A program made the translations under genes and the position numbers. Shown in pieces: positions 27,432 through 37,695 of a DNA stretch of 59,412 nucleotides; positions within the stretch are counted from its first letter, which is position 1; each line of letters begins with the position of its first letter. The stretch is from Rhodoferax sp. (lineage in GTDB: Bacteria; Pseudomonadota; Gammaproteobacteria; Burkholderiales; Burkholderiaceae_C): positions 1 to 59,412 of the forward strand of contig JAIFLV010000017.1 of the NCBI GenBank assembly GCA_020048895.1. Direction: 5' to 3'. The notes below the pieces were generated by a model. The model saw only the letters and a program-made list of their open reading frames with translations. It made no database searches and was not told the origin of the DNA.

Positions 27432-27896
27432 TCAGCGCCCTCCATTAAACAGAACGCCAGAAATCTTGCTGCCCGCCTTGATGCCCTTCTTGGTAAACCA
27501 ACCCTGATTCATCTCTAACACAAAACGCACTGGCGCCTTTGAGCAGTGTGAATCGAGGGATTGCGGTTTCATGTCTTCAAGGTTTACGATGGTTCCGTCG
27601 TCGGCAACAAAGGCAGCGGTAAGGGGCAGCAGTGTGTTCTTCATCCAGAAGCATTGTTTGGTCGGATTTTGAAAAACAAAGAGCATGCCTTCGTGTAGCG
27701 GCATATCTTTTCGAAACATCAGGCCGATAGCGTGCTGTTCAGGGCTGGTTGCCACCTGCGCGTCAATTTGAAACATCCCGATCGCCAATGCGGTGCGTTG
27801 CAGGTGAAGTTGGGGTTGCTCGTGAGAGGTTGGCTGCGCCCAGGTGCCGGACGACAACAAGGTTGCGGTAAGTAAGACGTACAACAACTTAAGCAT
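27432..27896 (-). CDS. DUF192 family exported protein
   Basis: 154 residues from the ATG giving MLKLLYVLLTATLLSSGTWA, a Sec signal peptide of about 20 residues. An upstream in-frame extension to 28025 would hide the signal and is rejected. The DUF192 core is clear: EQHAIGLMFRKDMPLHEGM, a FWMKNTLLPLTAAFV segment, and ALDSHCSKAP-like and RFVLEMNQGWFTKKGIKAG elements. The family consists of small beta-barrel proteins of unknown function, often exported. It is convergent with sodB and divergent from icd. Confidence 0.85.
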   Translation of the reverse strand: MLKLLYVLLTATLLSSGTWAQPTSHEQPQLHLQRTALAIGMFQIDAQVATSPEQHAIGLMFRKDMPLHEGMLFVFQNPTKQCFWMKNTLLPLTAAFVADDGTIVNLEDMKPQSLDSHCSKAPVRFVLEMNQGWFTKKGIKAGSKISGVLFNGGR

Positions 27897-28095
27897 TCCA
27901 AAATCCTCAAAATCAGTGATCCAGATCAAGTTCCATTGCGGTCGCGTGGTTCTTTTCCAGCCGCTCATGGTAATCGTAGAAATTGACAGACTTTCGTAAT
28001 TTTTTCGGACTAGAATTCGGCCCACTTCCGCAAAGCACCTACTCAGGTCTTTCTCAGGTAAATCCGATTCCTACTACTCACGGAGACGTTTTTCC

Positions 28096-29349
28096 ATGTA
28101 CCAGCACATTAAAGTTCCCACCGAAGGCCAAAAGATTACGGTCAATGCCGACATGTCTTTGAATGTTCCCGATCAGCCTGTTATTCCTTTCATTGAAGGC
28201 GACGGAACTGGTTTTGACATCACGCCTGTCATGCTGAAGGTCGTTGACGCTGCCGTGGCCAAGGCCTATGGCGGCAAGAAGAAAATTCACTGGATGGAAG
28301 TGTATGCCGGTGAAAAGTCGACCAAGGTGTACGGGCCGGATGTCTGGCTTCCCGAAGAAACGCTGCAGGCGTTGCGTGAGTACGTGGTTTCCGTTAAAGG
28401 GCCACTGACAACGCCGGTGGGTGGTGGTATTAGGTCACTGAACGTGGCACTGCGCCAGGAACTAGATCTGTACGTTTGTTTGCGCCCGATTCAATATTTT
28501 GAAGGTGTCCCAAGCCCGGTCAAGGAGCCACACAAGACCAATATGGTGATCTTCCGTGAAAACTCTGAAGACATCTATGCTGGTATCGAGTTTGAAGCGG
28601 AAAGCGACAAGGCCAAGAAGCTCATCAAGTTCCTGCAGGAGGAAATGGGCGTCAAGAAGATTCGGTTCCCCAATACGTCGGGCATTGGTATCAAGCCCGT
28701 CTCACGCGAAGGCACCGAGCGTCTGGTGCGTAAGGCCATCCAGTACGCCATCGACAATGACAAACCCAGTGTGACCATCGTGCACAAGGGCAACATCATG
28801 AAGTACACCGAAGGCGGCTTCCGTGACTGGGCTTACGCATTGGCGCAAAAGGAGTTTGGCGCGGAACTTATCGACGGTGGCCCCTGGTGCAAGTTCAAAA
28901 ATCCCAAATCAGGCAAGGAAATCGTTGTTAAGGACAGCATCGCAGACGCTTTCCTGCAACAGATTTTGTTGCGTCCAGCAGAATACAGCGTGATTGCCAC
29001 GCTCAATTTGAACGGTGACTACATCTCGGATGCCTTGGCAGCGCAAGTGGGTGGTATTGGAATCGCCCCCGGGGCCAACCTGTCTGATTCGGTGGCCTGT
29101 TTTGAGGCAACACATGGAACAGCACCGAAGTATGCCGGCAAGGACTACGTAAATCCTGGCTCTGAAATTCTCTCTGCGGAAATGATGTTGCGCCACATGG
29201 GATGGTTTGAAGCAGCGGACCTGATCATTAGTTCCATGGAGAAATCCATCAAGAGCAAGAAGGTCACTTATGACTTTGCTCGTCTGATGGAGGGTGCGAC
29301 GCAAGTAAGCTGCTCGGGATTCGGGCAAGTGATGATTTCCAATATGTAG
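28096..29349 (+). CDS. icd: Isocitrate dehydrogenase (NADP+)
   Basis: 417 residues, the length of the E. coli-type homodimeric enzyme. It oxidises isocitrate to 2-oxoglutarate and CO2 in the TCA cycle. The regulatory and substrate-binding Ser is at residue 114 ([13 protein letters not shown]), followed by [41 protein letters not shown] and the [20 protein letters not shown] cofactor region with the NADP-type Lys/Tyr. It is preceded by about 200 bp without a gene and followed by a strong terminator. Confidence 0.96.
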   Translation: MYQHIKVPTEGQKITVNADMSLNVPDQPVIPFIEGDGTGFDITPVMLKVVDAAVAKAYGGKKKIHWMEVYAGEKSTKVYGPDVWLPEETLQALREYVVSVKGPLTTPVGGGIRSLNVALRQELDLYVCLRPIQYFEGVPSPVKEPHKTNMVIFRENSEDIYAGIEFEAESDKAKKLIKFLQEEMGVKKIRFPNTSGIGIKPVSREGTERLVRKAIQYAIDNDKPSVTIVHKGNIMKYTEGGFRDWAYALAQKEFGAELIDGGPWCKFKNPKSGKEIVVKDSIADAFLQQILLRPAEYSVIATLNLNGDYISDALAAQVGGIGIAPGANLSDSVACFEATHGTAPKYAGKDYVNPGSEILSAEMMLRHMGWFEAADLIISSMEKSIKSKKVTYDFARLMEGATQVSCSGFGQVMISNM

Positions 29350-29396
29350 TTGGTTGTTGCGGTCGTTCGGATCGCCGCCAACCATTGCTCAGCATG

Positions 29397-29431
29397 CCGC
29401 CCGGGCCGCAAGGCCTGAGGTGGTTTTTTTT
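29397..29431 (+). terminator. Rho-independent terminator after icd
   Basis: Nested arms CCGCC/GGTGG and GGGCC/GGCCT around a GCAA loop, followed by eight T. It lies 48 bp after the icd stop on the same strand. Confidence 0.85.
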
Positions 29432-29515
29432 AGCTTAACAACTTGAATGCGGTGCAATTGCCTCCAATTCGTTCAAGCGATGCACAGTGACGCGCTGATC
29501 GCTAGAATCAAATCC

Positions 29516-29878
29516 ATGGCAACCCAAAATCCGATCAAACCGCCGCAACCCCCGCAAACTGTGCCTGACCGCGACGCGGGGGGCACCGTTGTGCTCGAGC
29601 GGCGCACACAGAAGGTGGCGCCGCCGCAGATGTACCAGGTGGTGATGCTCAACGATGACTACACCCCCATGGAATTTGTCGTGGTGGTGATACAGGAGTT
29701 TTTCGGCAAGGACATGGAGGCGGCCACGCAGATCATGCTGAAAATTCACCTCGATGGCAAAGGCGTATGCGGGGTGTACTCCAAGGACGTGGCGGCAACG
29801 AAGGTGGATCAAGTGCTGGAGGCTGCTCACAAAGCGGGTCATCCTCTCAAATGCATTAGTGAGCCTGTGGATTTTTAG
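29516..29878 (+). CDS. clpS: ATP-dependent Clp protease adaptor ClpS
   Basis: 120 residues from the ATG at 29516 ([10 protein letters not shown]). The first 35 residues are a flexible arm and the core contains the N-degron pocket ([17 protein letters not shown], then the [15 protein letters not shown] helix). ClpS binds proteins with N-terminal Leu, Phe, Tyr or Trp and hands them to ClpAP. It sits 78 bp upstream of clpA in the standard order. Confidence 0.95.
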   Translation: MATQNPIKPPQPPQTVPDRDAGGTVVLERRTQKVAPPQMYQVVMLNDDYTPMEFVVVVIQEFFGKDMEAATQIMLKIHLDGKGVCGVYSKDVAATKVDQVLEAAHKAGHPLKCISEPVDF

Positions 29879-29956
29879 AGTATTCATTTCAGTGAACCAT
29901 CGATTAACGGGAAACGGTTTACAGTTAATCACCAACGTAAGGCTTAAGGATTCATC

Positions 29957-32278
29957 ATGATTGCCCAAGAACTTGAAGTCAGTCTGCACATGGCGTTCGT
30001 CGAGGCGCGCCAGCAGCGTCACGAGTTCATTACCGTGGAGCATTTGCTGCTTGCCTTGTTGGATAACCCCAGCGCAGCCGAAGTGCTGCGTGCCTGCTCC
30101 GCCAATGTGGACGACCTGCGCAAATCACTTTCGAACTTCATTAAGGACAATACGCCCCAGGTTGCTGGTGCTGACGACGTTGATACGCAGCCTACGCTCG
30201 GTTTTCAGCGAGTCATCCAGCGCGCCATCATGCACGTGCAATCTACAGGCAGCGGCAAGAAGGAGGTCACCGGCGCCAACGTGCTGGTTGCGATTTTTGG
30301 CGAAAAGGATTCACACGCTGTCTATTACCTACACCAGCAGGGCGTGACGCGACTTGACGTGGTGAACTTCATTGCCCATGGCATCAAGAAGAACGATCCA
30401 CCGGAATCGACGAAAGCCAACGAGAACCCCTCCGAGAGCGAAGAGGGTGGTAACGAGAAGAATGAGAAAGCTTCGCCACTTGAGCAGTACACCATCAACC
30501 TCAATCAGCTCTCGAAGGACGGCAAGATTGATCCATTGATTGGGCGCGAGTACGAAGTCGAGCGTGTGATCCAGATTTTGTGCCGCCGACGCAAGAACAA
30601 CCCCTTGCTGGTTGGTGAAGCCGGTGTAGGCAAAACTGCGATCGCTGAAGGACTTGCGTGGCGCATCACCCAAAGTGACGTGCCGGAAATCCTCGCCGAG
30701 GCGGTTGTCTATTCGCTGGACATGGGTGCCTTGCTCGCTGGCACCAAGTACAGAGGGGATTTTGAGCAGCGCCTCAAAGGAGTTTTGAAGGCGCTTAAGG
30801 ACAAGCCCAATGCGGTGTTATTCATTGACGAAATTCACACACTCATTGGCGCTGGCGCGGCCTCAGGCGGTACGCTTGATGCCTCCAACCTGCTGAAACC
30901 TGGCCTGAGTTCGGGCGCTCTAAAGTGCATCGGTGCAACCACATTCACCGAATACCGTGGAATTTTCGAGAAGGATGCGGCGTTGTCGCGCAGATTCCAA
31001 AAAGTGGATGTCGTCGAGCCAACGATCGATCAGACTGTCGATATTCTGAAAGGCCTTAAATCCCGCTTTGAAGAGCACCACAACGTGAAGTACGCTTTGG
31101 CGGCGCTGCAGGCTGCGGCCGAACTGAGCGCGAAGTACATCAATGATCGCCATTTGCCGGACAAGGCGATCGATGTGATCGATGAAGCGGGTGCTGCTCA
31201 GCGCATCCTGCCACCGAGCAAGCGCAAGAAAATCATTAGCAAAACCGAGGTGGAAGAAATTGTGGCCAAGATCGCCCGCATTCCTCCAGCCAATGTTTCC
31301 AATGACGACCGAGGCAAGCTCAAGACGCTGGAGCGCGACCTCAAAAATGTTGTATTCGGCCAGGACAAGGCCATTGATGTGTTGGCTTCGGCCGTGAAAA
31401 TGGCGCGCTCGGGCCTTGGCAAGGGTGATAAGCCGATCGGCTCGTTCCTGTTCAGCGGACCCACTGGGGTCGGCAAGACCGAGGCTGCAAAGCAGTTGGC
31501 CTACATCATGGGCATTGAGCTGATTCGCTTTGACATGAGTGAGTACATGGAGCGTCACGCGGTGAGTCGACTGATCGGCGCGCCTCCCGGCTATGTGGGG
31601 TTCGATCAGGGTGGACTACTCACCGAAGCCATTACCAAGAAGCCGCACGCTGTTTTGTTGCTCGATGAAATCGAGAAGGCACATCCGGACATCTTCAACG
31701 TGTTGTTACAGGTGATGGACCACGGTTCGCTGACTGACAACAATGGGCGCAAGGCAGATTTCCGCAACATCATCATCATCATGACAACCAACGCGGGTGC
31801 CGAGACGATGAACAAGGCTTCCATCGGCTTCACCAATCCTCGTGAGTCCGGTGACGAGATGGCAGACATCAAACGCCTCTTTACACCGGAGTTCCGCAAT
31901 CGCCTGGATGCATTGGTGAGCTTCAAGGCGCTTGATGAAAACGTTATTCTGCGCGTGGTGGACAAGTTTCTGCTACAACTTGAAACCCAGTTGGCCGACA
32001 AGAAAGTGGATGTCACTTTCACCGACAAGTTACGCAAACACCTCGGCAAGAAAGGGTTTGACCCGCTCATGGGTGCACGCCCTATGCAACGACTTATTCA
32101 GGACACCATCCGCCGCGCTTTGGCTGACGAGTTGCTGTTTGGCCGCCTGATTGATGGCGGGCGCCTGACGGTGGATCTGGACGATAAGGACGAGTCCAAG
32201 ACGGAAGTGTTGCTCGATATCCAGCCATTGCCGGAGAAAAAGGGACGGGCCAAACCGGAAGAGGCGACCGCGGGCTAG
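29957..32278 (+). CDS. clpA: ATP-dependent Clp protease ATP-binding subunit ClpA
   Basis: 773 residues with the ClpA layout. The N-domain (about 1-145) has two Clp-N repeats ([20 protein letters not shown]). The first AAA module has Walker A GEAGVGKT and an [12 protein letters not shown] block. The second AAA module has Walker [10 protein letters not shown] and the C-terminal [13 protein letters not shown] sensor-2 region. The IGF/L-type ClpP-docking loop lies in the second AAA module. It unfolds substrates for ClpP, with ClpS upstream as adaptor. The linker at residues 150-172 is Glu/Asn-rich. Confidence 0.97.
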   Translation: MIAQELEVSLHMAFVEARQQRHEFITVEHLLLALLDNPSAAEVLRACSANVDDLRKSLSNFIKDNTPQVAGADDVDTQPTLGFQRVIQRAIMHVQSTGSGKKEVTGANVLVAIFGEKDSHAVYYLHQQGVTRLDVVNFIAHGIKKNDPPESTKANENPSESEEGGNEKNEKASPLEQYTINLNQLSKDGKIDPLIGREYEVERVIQILCRRRKNNPLLVGEAGVGKTAIAEGLAWRITQSDVPEILAEAVVYSLDMGALLAGTKYRGDFEQRLKGVLKALKDKPNAVLFIDEIHTLIGAGAASGGTLDASNLLKPGLSSGALKCIGATTFTEYRGIFEKDAALSRRFQKVDVVEPTIDQTVDILKGLKSRFEEHHNVKYALAALQAAAELSAKYINDRHLPDKAIDVIDEAGAAQRILPPSKRKKIISKTEVEEIVAKIARIPPANVSNDDRGKLKTLERDLKNVVFGQDKAIDVLASAVKMARSGLGKGDKPIGSFLFSGPTGVGKTEAAKQLAYIMGIELIRFDMSEYMERHAVSRLIGAPPGYVGFDQGGLLTEAITKKPHAVLLLDEIEKAHPDIFNVLLQVMDHGSLTDNNGRKADFRNIIIIMTTNAGAETMNKASIGFTNPRESGDEMADIKRLFTPEFRNRLDALVSFKALDENVILRVVDKFLLQLETQLADKKVDVTFTDKLRKHLGKKGFDPLMGARPMQRLIQDTIRRALADELLFGRLIDGGRLTVDLDDKDESKTEVLLDIQPLPEKKGRAKPEEATAG

Positions 32279-32287
32279 CCGCGATAA

Positions 32288-32309
32288 TCCCTGCTTGCCA
32301 AAGCAGGGA
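32288..32309 (+). terminator. Strong hairpin between clpA and the patatin-like gene
   Basis: TCCCTGCTT-GCCA-AAGCAGGGA is a perfect 9-bp stem. No T-run follows, so it may be an mRNA-stabilising or attenuating hairpin rather than a full terminator. The downstream ATG begins 6 bp later. Confidence 0.5.
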
Positions 32310-32314
32310 CCTGA

Positions 32315-33253
32315 ATGAAATTAGTCTTCTTATTTGCGTCAGCACTTGTGCTGGCGGGGTGCGCAACAGCGCCGCCGGAGGTTGCCAAGCCGACCGCTGT
32401 TGAGCCGGTTCCTTCGGTTGCGGCTCCCGCACCCGTCGTGGCCGCGCCACCCTTGCCGATAGTTGTGAAGGTTTTGCCACGCATCGGCCTTGCATTGGGA
32501 GGCGGCGCGGCGCGGGGCTTCGCACATGTCGGCGTCATTCAAGTTCTGGAAGAAGCAGGCATCCGGCCTGCCATGGTGACCGGAACTTCCGCGGGTAGCC
32601 TGGTGGCGTCCATCTATGCCAGTGGAAAATCGGGAACGCAGTTGCAGCGCGTTGCCGAGACTATGGAGGAGGCCGCCATCACCGACTGGACCCTCCCTCT
32701 GTTTAATCGTGGCATGCTGCGGGGCGACGCCCTGGCAAAGTACGTTAATGGTCAGGTGGGTGCGCGCCTGATTGAGAACATGCCACTGCCGCTGGGTATC
32801 TTGGCCACAGACTTGAAGACTGGGCAAAGCATGTTGTTCCAGCGGGGCGACACGGGAACGGCGGTGCGCGCTTCCAGCGCAGTCCCGGCCTTGTTCGAGC
32901 CAGTCAAGATATCCGGGCGTGAATATGTGGATGGTGGCTTGGTTTCACCCGTTCCCGTGCGCGCAGCGCGTCAGATGGGAGCCGATCTGGTCATTGCAGT
33001 CGATATTTCGAGCGCGCCGGAAGTAAATTTGTCGGGGTCGGCGCTCGACATTCTGATGCAGACTTTCACCATCATGAGCAAAAGCATCAACACACTGGAG
33101 TTGCGGGATGCCGATATCGTGGTGCGCCCGAATCTGCCCGGCGTGGGGAGTTCTGATTTTGGTGCCCGTAAGCGTTCAATCGAAGCCGGAAGGCAGGCGA
33201 TGCTGCAAATGTTGCCGCAACTGCGGCTGGCGATAGCGGCCAAGACACGCTAA
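32315..33253 (+). CDS. Patatin-like phospholipase lipoprotein
   Basis: 312 residues. The signal peptide ends in the lipobox LAGC (MKLVFLFASALVLAGCATAP), so it is probably a lipid-anchored envelope protein. A Pro/Val/Ala linker is followed by a patatin/RssA-type hydrolase domain with the oxyanion motif LGGGAARGFAHVG, the nucleophile elbow GTSAGS (Ser) and the catalytic DGGLV (Asp). Such enzymes cleave acyl esters of lipids; the substrate is not known. It is transcribed after clpA, possibly as its own unit. Confidence 0.9.
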   Translation: MKLVFLFASALVLAGCATAPPEVAKPTAVEPVPSVAAPAPVVAAPPLPIVVKVLPRIGLALGGGAARGFAHVGVIQVLEEAGIRPAMVTGTSAGSLVASIYASGKSGTQLQRVAETMEEAAITDWTLPLFNRGMLRGDALAKYVNGQVGARLIENMPLPLGILATDLKTGQSMLFQRGDTGTAVRASSAVPALFEPVKISGREYVDGGLVSPVPVRAARQMGADLVIAVDISSAPEVNLSGSALDILMQTFTIMSKSINTLELRDADIVVRPNLPGVGSSDFGARKRSIEAGRQAMLQMLPQLRLAIAAKTR

Positions 33254-33283
33254 AAAAAAGGCCCCGTCTTGCGACGGGGCCTT
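33251..33283 (-). terminator. Terminator for the phasin gene (minus strand)
   Basis: An 11-bp stem (AAGGCCCCGTC / GACGGGGCCTT) with a TTGC loop. On the minus strand it is followed by a run of T, so it ends transcription from the phasin gene. It also lies directly at the stop of the patatin-like gene and may work in both directions. Confidence 0.85.
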
Positions 33284-33437
33284 GAAGGGATCCCTGAACC
33301 TGTAGGTTTCGAAAGGACCCGAGGAGACAACTGGTACGGCGGACTTTCTTGTCAAGCCCGACCGGATTGAAATGATTATCTCAGGGTTTTCCCTCGGTTG
33401 CTAGGGAGCGTGCTCCAAAGCAACGTCAGGATAACAA

Positions 33438-33980
33438 TTAGCGCTTCTTGGCAGCTTGCTTCGTCGCGTTGGTGGCCGTAGCAGCAACAGCATTGAAGTT
33501 GGCTTCAGCAACTTCCGTGGCTTGCTTGACGGCTTTTTGCACCGATTCCAGCGCGTTGTTGGCAGCAGCGACAGTGCTCTTCATGACGGCGACGGCAGCT
33601 TCCGAACCTGCCGGAGCGTTCTTTGCGGCGTTGTCCACCAGGCCCATGAACTTCTTCTGCGCATCGGTGGCCTGACCTTCAAAAGCCTTGCCAAAATCAG
33701 CACCGGTGCCGGATGCGATGTCGTACAAATGACGGCTGTAGGCAGCGGCTTTTTCGGCGAGGGGCTGGAACAAGCCAGACTGCAGAGCCAACAATTCCTG
33801 TGCGTCCTTGACGCTCAAAATCGATTGTGTGTGGTTGGACGCCTCAGCCAGTGCTGCCTTGGATGCGGTCAGATTGAGTTCAACAATCTTCTCAACACCT
33901 TCGAAGGCTTTGGCTGTCAGGCCATACAGAGTTTCAATGTTCGCTTTGTGGGAAGCCATGAGTTGTTCGACGGTCAGCAT
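33438..33980 (-). CDS. phaP: Phasin family protein
   Basis: 180 residues, mostly amphipathic helix with Ala, Lys, Glu and Val, of phasin-2 (TIGR01841-like) type: [60 protein letters not shown], and a C-terminal Ala/Lys-rich tail ([10 protein letters not shown]). Phasins coat intracellular polyhydroxybutyrate granules and limit their size. This implies that the host makes PHB. The phaC/A/B genes are not in the window. Candidate PhaR operators are seen upstream. Confidence 0.9.
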   Translation of the reverse strand: MLTVEQLMASHKANIETLYGLTAKAFEGVEKIVELNLTASKAALAEASNHTQSILSVKDAQELLALQSGLFQPLAEKAAAYSRHLYDIASGTGADFGKAFEGQATDAQKKFMGLVDNAAKNAPAGSEAAVAVMKSTVAAANNALESVQKAVKQATEVAEANFNAVAATATNATKQAAKKR

Positions 33981-34050
33981 AGTTCAATCTCCAGAGGTTA
34001 AGTAAAAGTGGTCTGCTTACTCAGCAACACTGGCTGTCTACCAGTTTATG

Positions 34051-34120
34051 TTGCAGTGCAGCATGAGGCGAATTATAGGGGGCTGCATTCCTTGTGCAAG
34101 TGATTTTTGCTGCAATGCAA
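34051..34120 (-). promoter_or_regulatory. Candidate PhaR operators upstream of the phasin gene
   Basis: TTGCAGTGCAG (34051-34061) and CTGCAATGCAA (34110-34120) each match CTGC-N3-GCAG, described for PhaR of Paracoccus, with one mismatch. They are 59 bp apart, upstream of the phasin start at 33980. This is a motif resemblance only. Confidence 0.4.
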
Positions 34121-34208
34121 CAAATTAGTCAGGGTTTTCTAAATTTCCGTTTTTTCATTGGTTTGACATTACAGGGAAGTACCCGCGTCAGGCTGGCAAA
34201 ATGGGGGA

Positions 34209-34652
34209 ATGTCAGCAGCAAATACAATCAAACCCCAACCCGAACCTCGCAGCGCATACCGCGCATTCAGAACCATTGCGACCCGCTGGATGGACAACGA
34301 CGCTTACGGGCACGTCAACAACGTCGTCTACTACAGTTGGTTTGATACAGCGGTCAATGCTTACTTGATCGAACATGGGGCTCTCGACATTCATAGCAGC
34401 GATACCATCGGTCTGGTAGTGGAAACCAGTTGCAACTATTTTGCGCCGTTGGCATTTCCTGAGCCGGTGCATGTGGGCATCCGTGTCGCCAAGCTGGGAA
34501 GCTCCAGCGTTCGATACGAGGTTGGGGTCTTCGGGTCTGAAGAAATGTCGGCGGCCAAGGGCCATTTTGTTCATGTCTACGTGGATGCCAGGACGCGACG
34601 ACCCGTCCCGTTGCCCGCGCAACTCAAGTCTGTTTTAGAAAGCTTGCTATGA
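34209..34652 (+). CDS. Acyl-CoA thioesterase, 4-hydroxybenzoyl-CoA type (hot-dog fold)
   Basis: 147 residues. The [19 protein letters not shown] block with the catalytic Asp in [20 protein letters not shown] marks the YbgC/4HBT subgroup, which hydrolyses short acyl-CoAs. It is cytosolic. The start ATG has an unclear ribosome site. It heads a run of six + strand genes and overlaps the nitroreductase gene by 4 bp (ATGA). Confidence 0.88.
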   Translation: MSAANTIKPQPEPRSAYRAFRTIATRWMDNDAYGHVNNVVYYSWFDTAVNAYLIEHGALDIHSSDTIGLVVETSCNYFAPLAFPEPVHVGIRVAKLGSSSVRYEVGVFGSEEMSAAKGHFVHVYVDARTRRPVPLPAQLKSVLESLL

Positions 34653-35344
34653 ATTCTTCTGTAGTGGATTCGGCCATAGCGTCGCGCATGTCGGTGCGGG
34701 CATTTACGAACCAAGCAGTGCCCAAAGAAATGTTGGAGCATATTCTGTCGGTGTCCAGCAGGGCGCCATCGGGTACCAACTGCCAGCCGTGGAAGGTGTA
34801 TGTGCTGCAAGGCCCGAGTCGCAATGCATTGGTCGAGCAAGTGTGCGCAGCGCATGACGCAATTCGGGCAGACCCGGCGTTGGCTGCACAGTATGCGGAA
34901 GAGTACGACTACTACCCGACGAAATGGGTGAGTCCCTATATTGACCGGCGGCGCGAGAATGGCTGGGGCCTGTATGGACTGTTGGGAATTGGCAAGGGTG
35001 ACAAGGACAAGATGTATGCCCAGCATCAGGCCAATTTCCGGTTTTTCGATGCGCCCATCGGGTTGTTTTTTACGATTGACAGGGTCATGGGACGCGGATC
35101 TTTACTGGACTACGGCACATTTCTGCAGAACATCATGGTCTCTGCACGGGGCCATGGTTTACACACCTGTCCGCAGGCAGCATGGAACGGTTTTTCCAAA
35201 ATCATCATGCCGCACATCGGTGCGGGCCCTGACGAAATGCTTGTGTGCGGCATGGCGCTCGGCTATGCGGATACGTCTGCCATCGTCAACACATTCCATA
35301 CGCCACGCGTTCCGGTGCACGAATTCACCAGGTGGCTGGATTAG
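34649..35344 (+). CDS. Nitroreductase family FMN oxidoreductase
   Basis: 231 residues. The FMN-binding start is [20 protein letters not shown] and the [20 protein letters not shown] segment is characteristic, as are a C-terminal [19 protein letters not shown] block (here [14 protein letters not shown]) and the HTCPQAAW loop. It probably reduces quinones or nitro-compounds with NAD(P)H. It is translationally coupled with the thioesterase (ATGA overlap). Confidence 0.85.
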   Translation: MNSSVVDSAIASRMSVRAFTNQAVPKEMLEHILSVSSRAPSGTNCQPWKVYVLQGPSRNALVEQVCAAHDAIRADPALAAQYAEEYDYYPTKWVSPYIDRRRENGWGLYGLLGIGKGDKDKMYAQHQANFRFFDAPIGLFFTIDRVMGRGSLLDYGTFLQNIMVSARGHGLHTCPQAAWNGFSKIIMPHIGAGPDEMLVCGMALGYADTSAIVNTFHTPRVPVHEFTRWLD

Positions 35345-35365
35345 CTGGTTGCTCAGGCATACGCC

Positions 35366-36574
35366 ATGATCATCACCAGCCTGCTGGACACCGACCTTTA
35401 CAAATTCACCATGATGCAGGTGGTCCTGCATCAGTTCCCGGGAGCCCAGGTCGAGTACCGGTTCAAGTGCCGCAATGCCGGTATCGATCTGGCGTCACAC
35501 GTCATGGAAATCCGTGAAGAGATCCGCTCCTTGTGCAGTCTGCATTTTCAGGATAGCGAACTTGCCTATCTGCGTTCCTTGCGGTTTATCAAGAGCGATT
35601 TTGTCGATTTTCTGGGTCTGTTTCGACTCAATGACAAGTACATCACAGTGACGCCAATGGCAAATGGCGAAATTGATATCGTCATCGTCGGTCCCTGGCT
35701 GCACACCATTTTGTTTGAGATTCCGGTGCTCGCCATCGTGAATGAAGTCTATTTTCGCAACACCCAGCGCGTGCCGGATTTTCTCGAAGGCCGTCGGCGT
35801 CTGGATCTCAAAATCAACCAACTGCGCAGCGAAGGGCTTGCAGAACTGAAGATCGCTGACTATGGGACACGTCGCCGTTTTTCGCGCGCCTGGCATGAAG
35901 AAGTCATTCGGGTGCTGTGTGCTCGCTTAGGAACACAGCACAGCCCGGGGGCAGGCAAAGGAACGCCCGGCCAGTTAGCGGGCACAAGCAACGTTTTGTT
36001 TGCAATGAAACTGGGACTCACGCCCCTGGGTACGATGGCCCATGAGTACCTGCAGGCGTCACAGGCCCTGGGGCCGCGATTGCGGGATAGCCAAACGTTT
36101 GCCTTCGAGTCCTGGGCGCGCGAGTACCGTGGCGATCTGGGCATTGCCCTTTCGGATGTGTATGGCATGAGTGCCTTCTTGCGGGACTACGACTTGTATT
36201 TCTGCAAGCTTTTCGATGGCGCGCGCCATGACAGCGGCGACCCGTTCGAGTGGGGCGAGCGTATGCTGGACCACTACATCCGCAATCGCGTGGACCCGCA
36301 TACCAAGACCTTGATCTTCAGTGATGGGCTCACCGTGCCGAGGACGATCGCGTTGTACCAGCAGTTTCGGGGGCGCTGCCAATTGGCTTTTGGTATTGGT
36401 ACCAACCTGACCAACGACCTGGGGTACGAAGCACTGCAAATCGTCATCAAGATGGTACGCTGCAATGGTCAGCCTGTCGCCAAGCTGTCCGATACGCCGT
36501 CGAAGAATATGTGCGAGGATGAGAAATACTTGGCCTACCTTCGCCAGGTCTTTGAGATTGCTCCAGCTCCTTGA
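35366..36574 (+). CDS. pncB: Nicotinate phosphoribosyltransferase
   Basis: 402 residues. It joins nicotinate to PRPP to form NaMN in the NAD salvage (Preiss-Handler) route. It shows the short N-terminal core ([20 protein letters not shown]), the [12 protein letters not shown] helix, [22 protein letters not shown] (signature region with His), and the C-terminal phosphoribosyl-binding [12 protein letters not shown] and [12 protein letters not shown] segments. 21 bp separate it from the preceding gene. Confidence 0.94.
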   Translation: MIITSLLDTDLYKFTMMQVVLHQFPGAQVEYRFKCRNAGIDLASHVMEIREEIRSLCSLHFQDSELAYLRSLRFIKSDFVDFLGLFRLNDKYITVTPMANGEIDIVIVGPWLHTILFEIPVLAIVNEVYFRNTQRVPDFLEGRRRLDLKINQLRSEGLAELKIADYGTRRRFSRAWHEEVIRVLCARLGTQHSPGAGKGTPGQLAGTSNVLFAMKLGLTPLGTMAHEYLQASQALGPRLRDSQTFAFESWAREYRGDLGIALSDVYGMSAFLRDYDLYFCKLFDGARHDSGDPFEWGERMLDHYIRNRVDPHTKTLIFSDGLTVPRTIALYQQFRGRCQLAFGIGTNLTNDLGYEALQIVIKMVRCNGQPVAKLSDTPSKNMCEDEKYLAYLRQVFEIAPAP

Positions 36575-36600
36575 TTCATGCCTACAGATCGGGAAACGCC

Positions 36601-37590
36601 ATGACTGCCTTTGCTTCCAAGCCCAAGGTGCTGTTGACACGCAGCATTTTTCCGGACGTTGTGGACCGCCTGTCAAAGCACTTTGACGTCGAAACGAACG
36701 CTGACGATACTTCCTGGAGTCGCGAAGAACTGGTGGCACGGCTGCAGGGCAAGGCAGGAGTCTTCACCACAGGCGTGGAGCGCATCGACGCAGCGCTCCT
36801 GGCCCAGTGCAGCGCGCTGAAAATCTGCGCCAATATGACTGTGGGCTACAACAACTTTGACCTGGACGCCATGAGCGCGGCTGGCGTGTTGGGAACCAAC
36901 GCACCCGACGTATTGACCGAGACCACGGCCGACCTGGGATTTGCCTTGCTGATGGCCACGGCGCGTCGGGTGGCCGAGAGTGAGCACTTTCTGCGTGCGG
37001 GACTTTGGAAGCGCTGGAGTTACGACATGTTTTTGGGCGCCGAGGTGCACGGCAGCACGCTGGGCATCATCGGCATGGGTCGCATTGGCCAAGCCATTGC
37101 GCGCAGAGGTGCGTTGGGCTTTGGCATGCGTGTGCTGTACCACAACCGCTCGCGTCTTGATGCAGCGACCGAGGACCAGTACAACGCCCACTACGTGTCG
37201 AAAAGTGAACTCCTCCAGTCAGCCGACCATGTGATGCTGGTAATGCCCTATTCGGCGGCATCCCACCACACCATCGGTGCGGCAGAGCTTGCACTGATGA
37301 AGCCTACCGCCACCCTCATCAACATTGCACGCGGAGGTATTGTGGACGATGCAGCGTTGGCGCAGGCTTTGATGGACAAACGTATCGCCGCTGCGGGTCT
37401 GGATGTGTACGAGGGCGAGCCCGTGGTGCATCCCGAATTGCTCAAAGTTCCCAACGTGGTGTTGACCCCCCATATCGGCAGCGCCACCGCGGGTGCACGA
37501 CGGGCGATGGCCAACCTTGCGGTGGACAACCTGATCGGGTATCTGGTGAGCGGCACGGCTATCACCCCACTCAATACCGTCAAGGGGTAG
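36601..37590 (+). CDS. 2-hydroxyacid dehydrogenase, glyoxylate/hydroxypyruvate-reductase like
   Basis: 329 residues if started at the ATG at 36601 (MTAFASKPKV). A TTG at 36571, overlapping the pncB stop, is also in frame. The NAD(P) Rossmann motif LGIIGMGRIGQAIARRGALG is followed by the catalytic Arg (LINIARGGIVDDAAL), Glu (EGEPVVHPELL) and His (LTPHIGSATAGARRAM). This resembles GhrB/glyoxylate reductases, but substrate preference cannot be proved from sequence. It is in a likely operon with pncB. Confidence 0.88.
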   Translation: MTAFASKPKVLLTRSIFPDVVDRLSKHFDVETNADDTSWSREELVARLQGKAGVFTTGVERIDAALLAQCSALKICANMTVGYNNFDLDAMSAAGVLGTNAPDVLTETTADLGFALLMATARRVAESEHFLRAGLWKRWSYDMFLGAEVHGSTLGIIGMGRIGQAIARRGALGFGMRVLYHNRSRLDAATEDQYNAHYVSKSELLQSADHVMLVMPYSAASHHTIGAAELALMKPTATLINIARGGIVDDAALAQALMDKRIAAAGLDVYEGEPVVHPELLKVPNVVLTPHIGSATAGARRAMANLAVDNLIGYLVSGTAITPLNTVKG

Positions 37591-37609
37591 TTGAATCCTT
37601 ACCATGAAT

Positions 37610-37660
37610 GCTCCTGTTTTTGTAGCTGCTTGCGCTTTTCTGGCGCGCGCTAGAGGGTGT
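37610..37660. repeat. Extragenic palindromic repeat, Comamonadaceae type
   Basis: GCTCCTGTTTTTGTAGCTGC followed by TTGCGCTTTTCTGGCGCGCGC has paired arms TAGC/GCTA and GCGC/GCGC. It lies between the dehydrogenase and the rmuC promoter region, and is similar in plan to 13561-13605. Confidence 0.45.
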
Positions 37661-37695
37661 TTTTGTTGTTATTTTTCTGAGCGTACCCTGTGGGA

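Noticed and set aside
29435..30043. 202-codon open frame opposite clpS and the clpA start
   Set aside because: clpS and clpA are unmistakable on the other strand; this frame has no family features.
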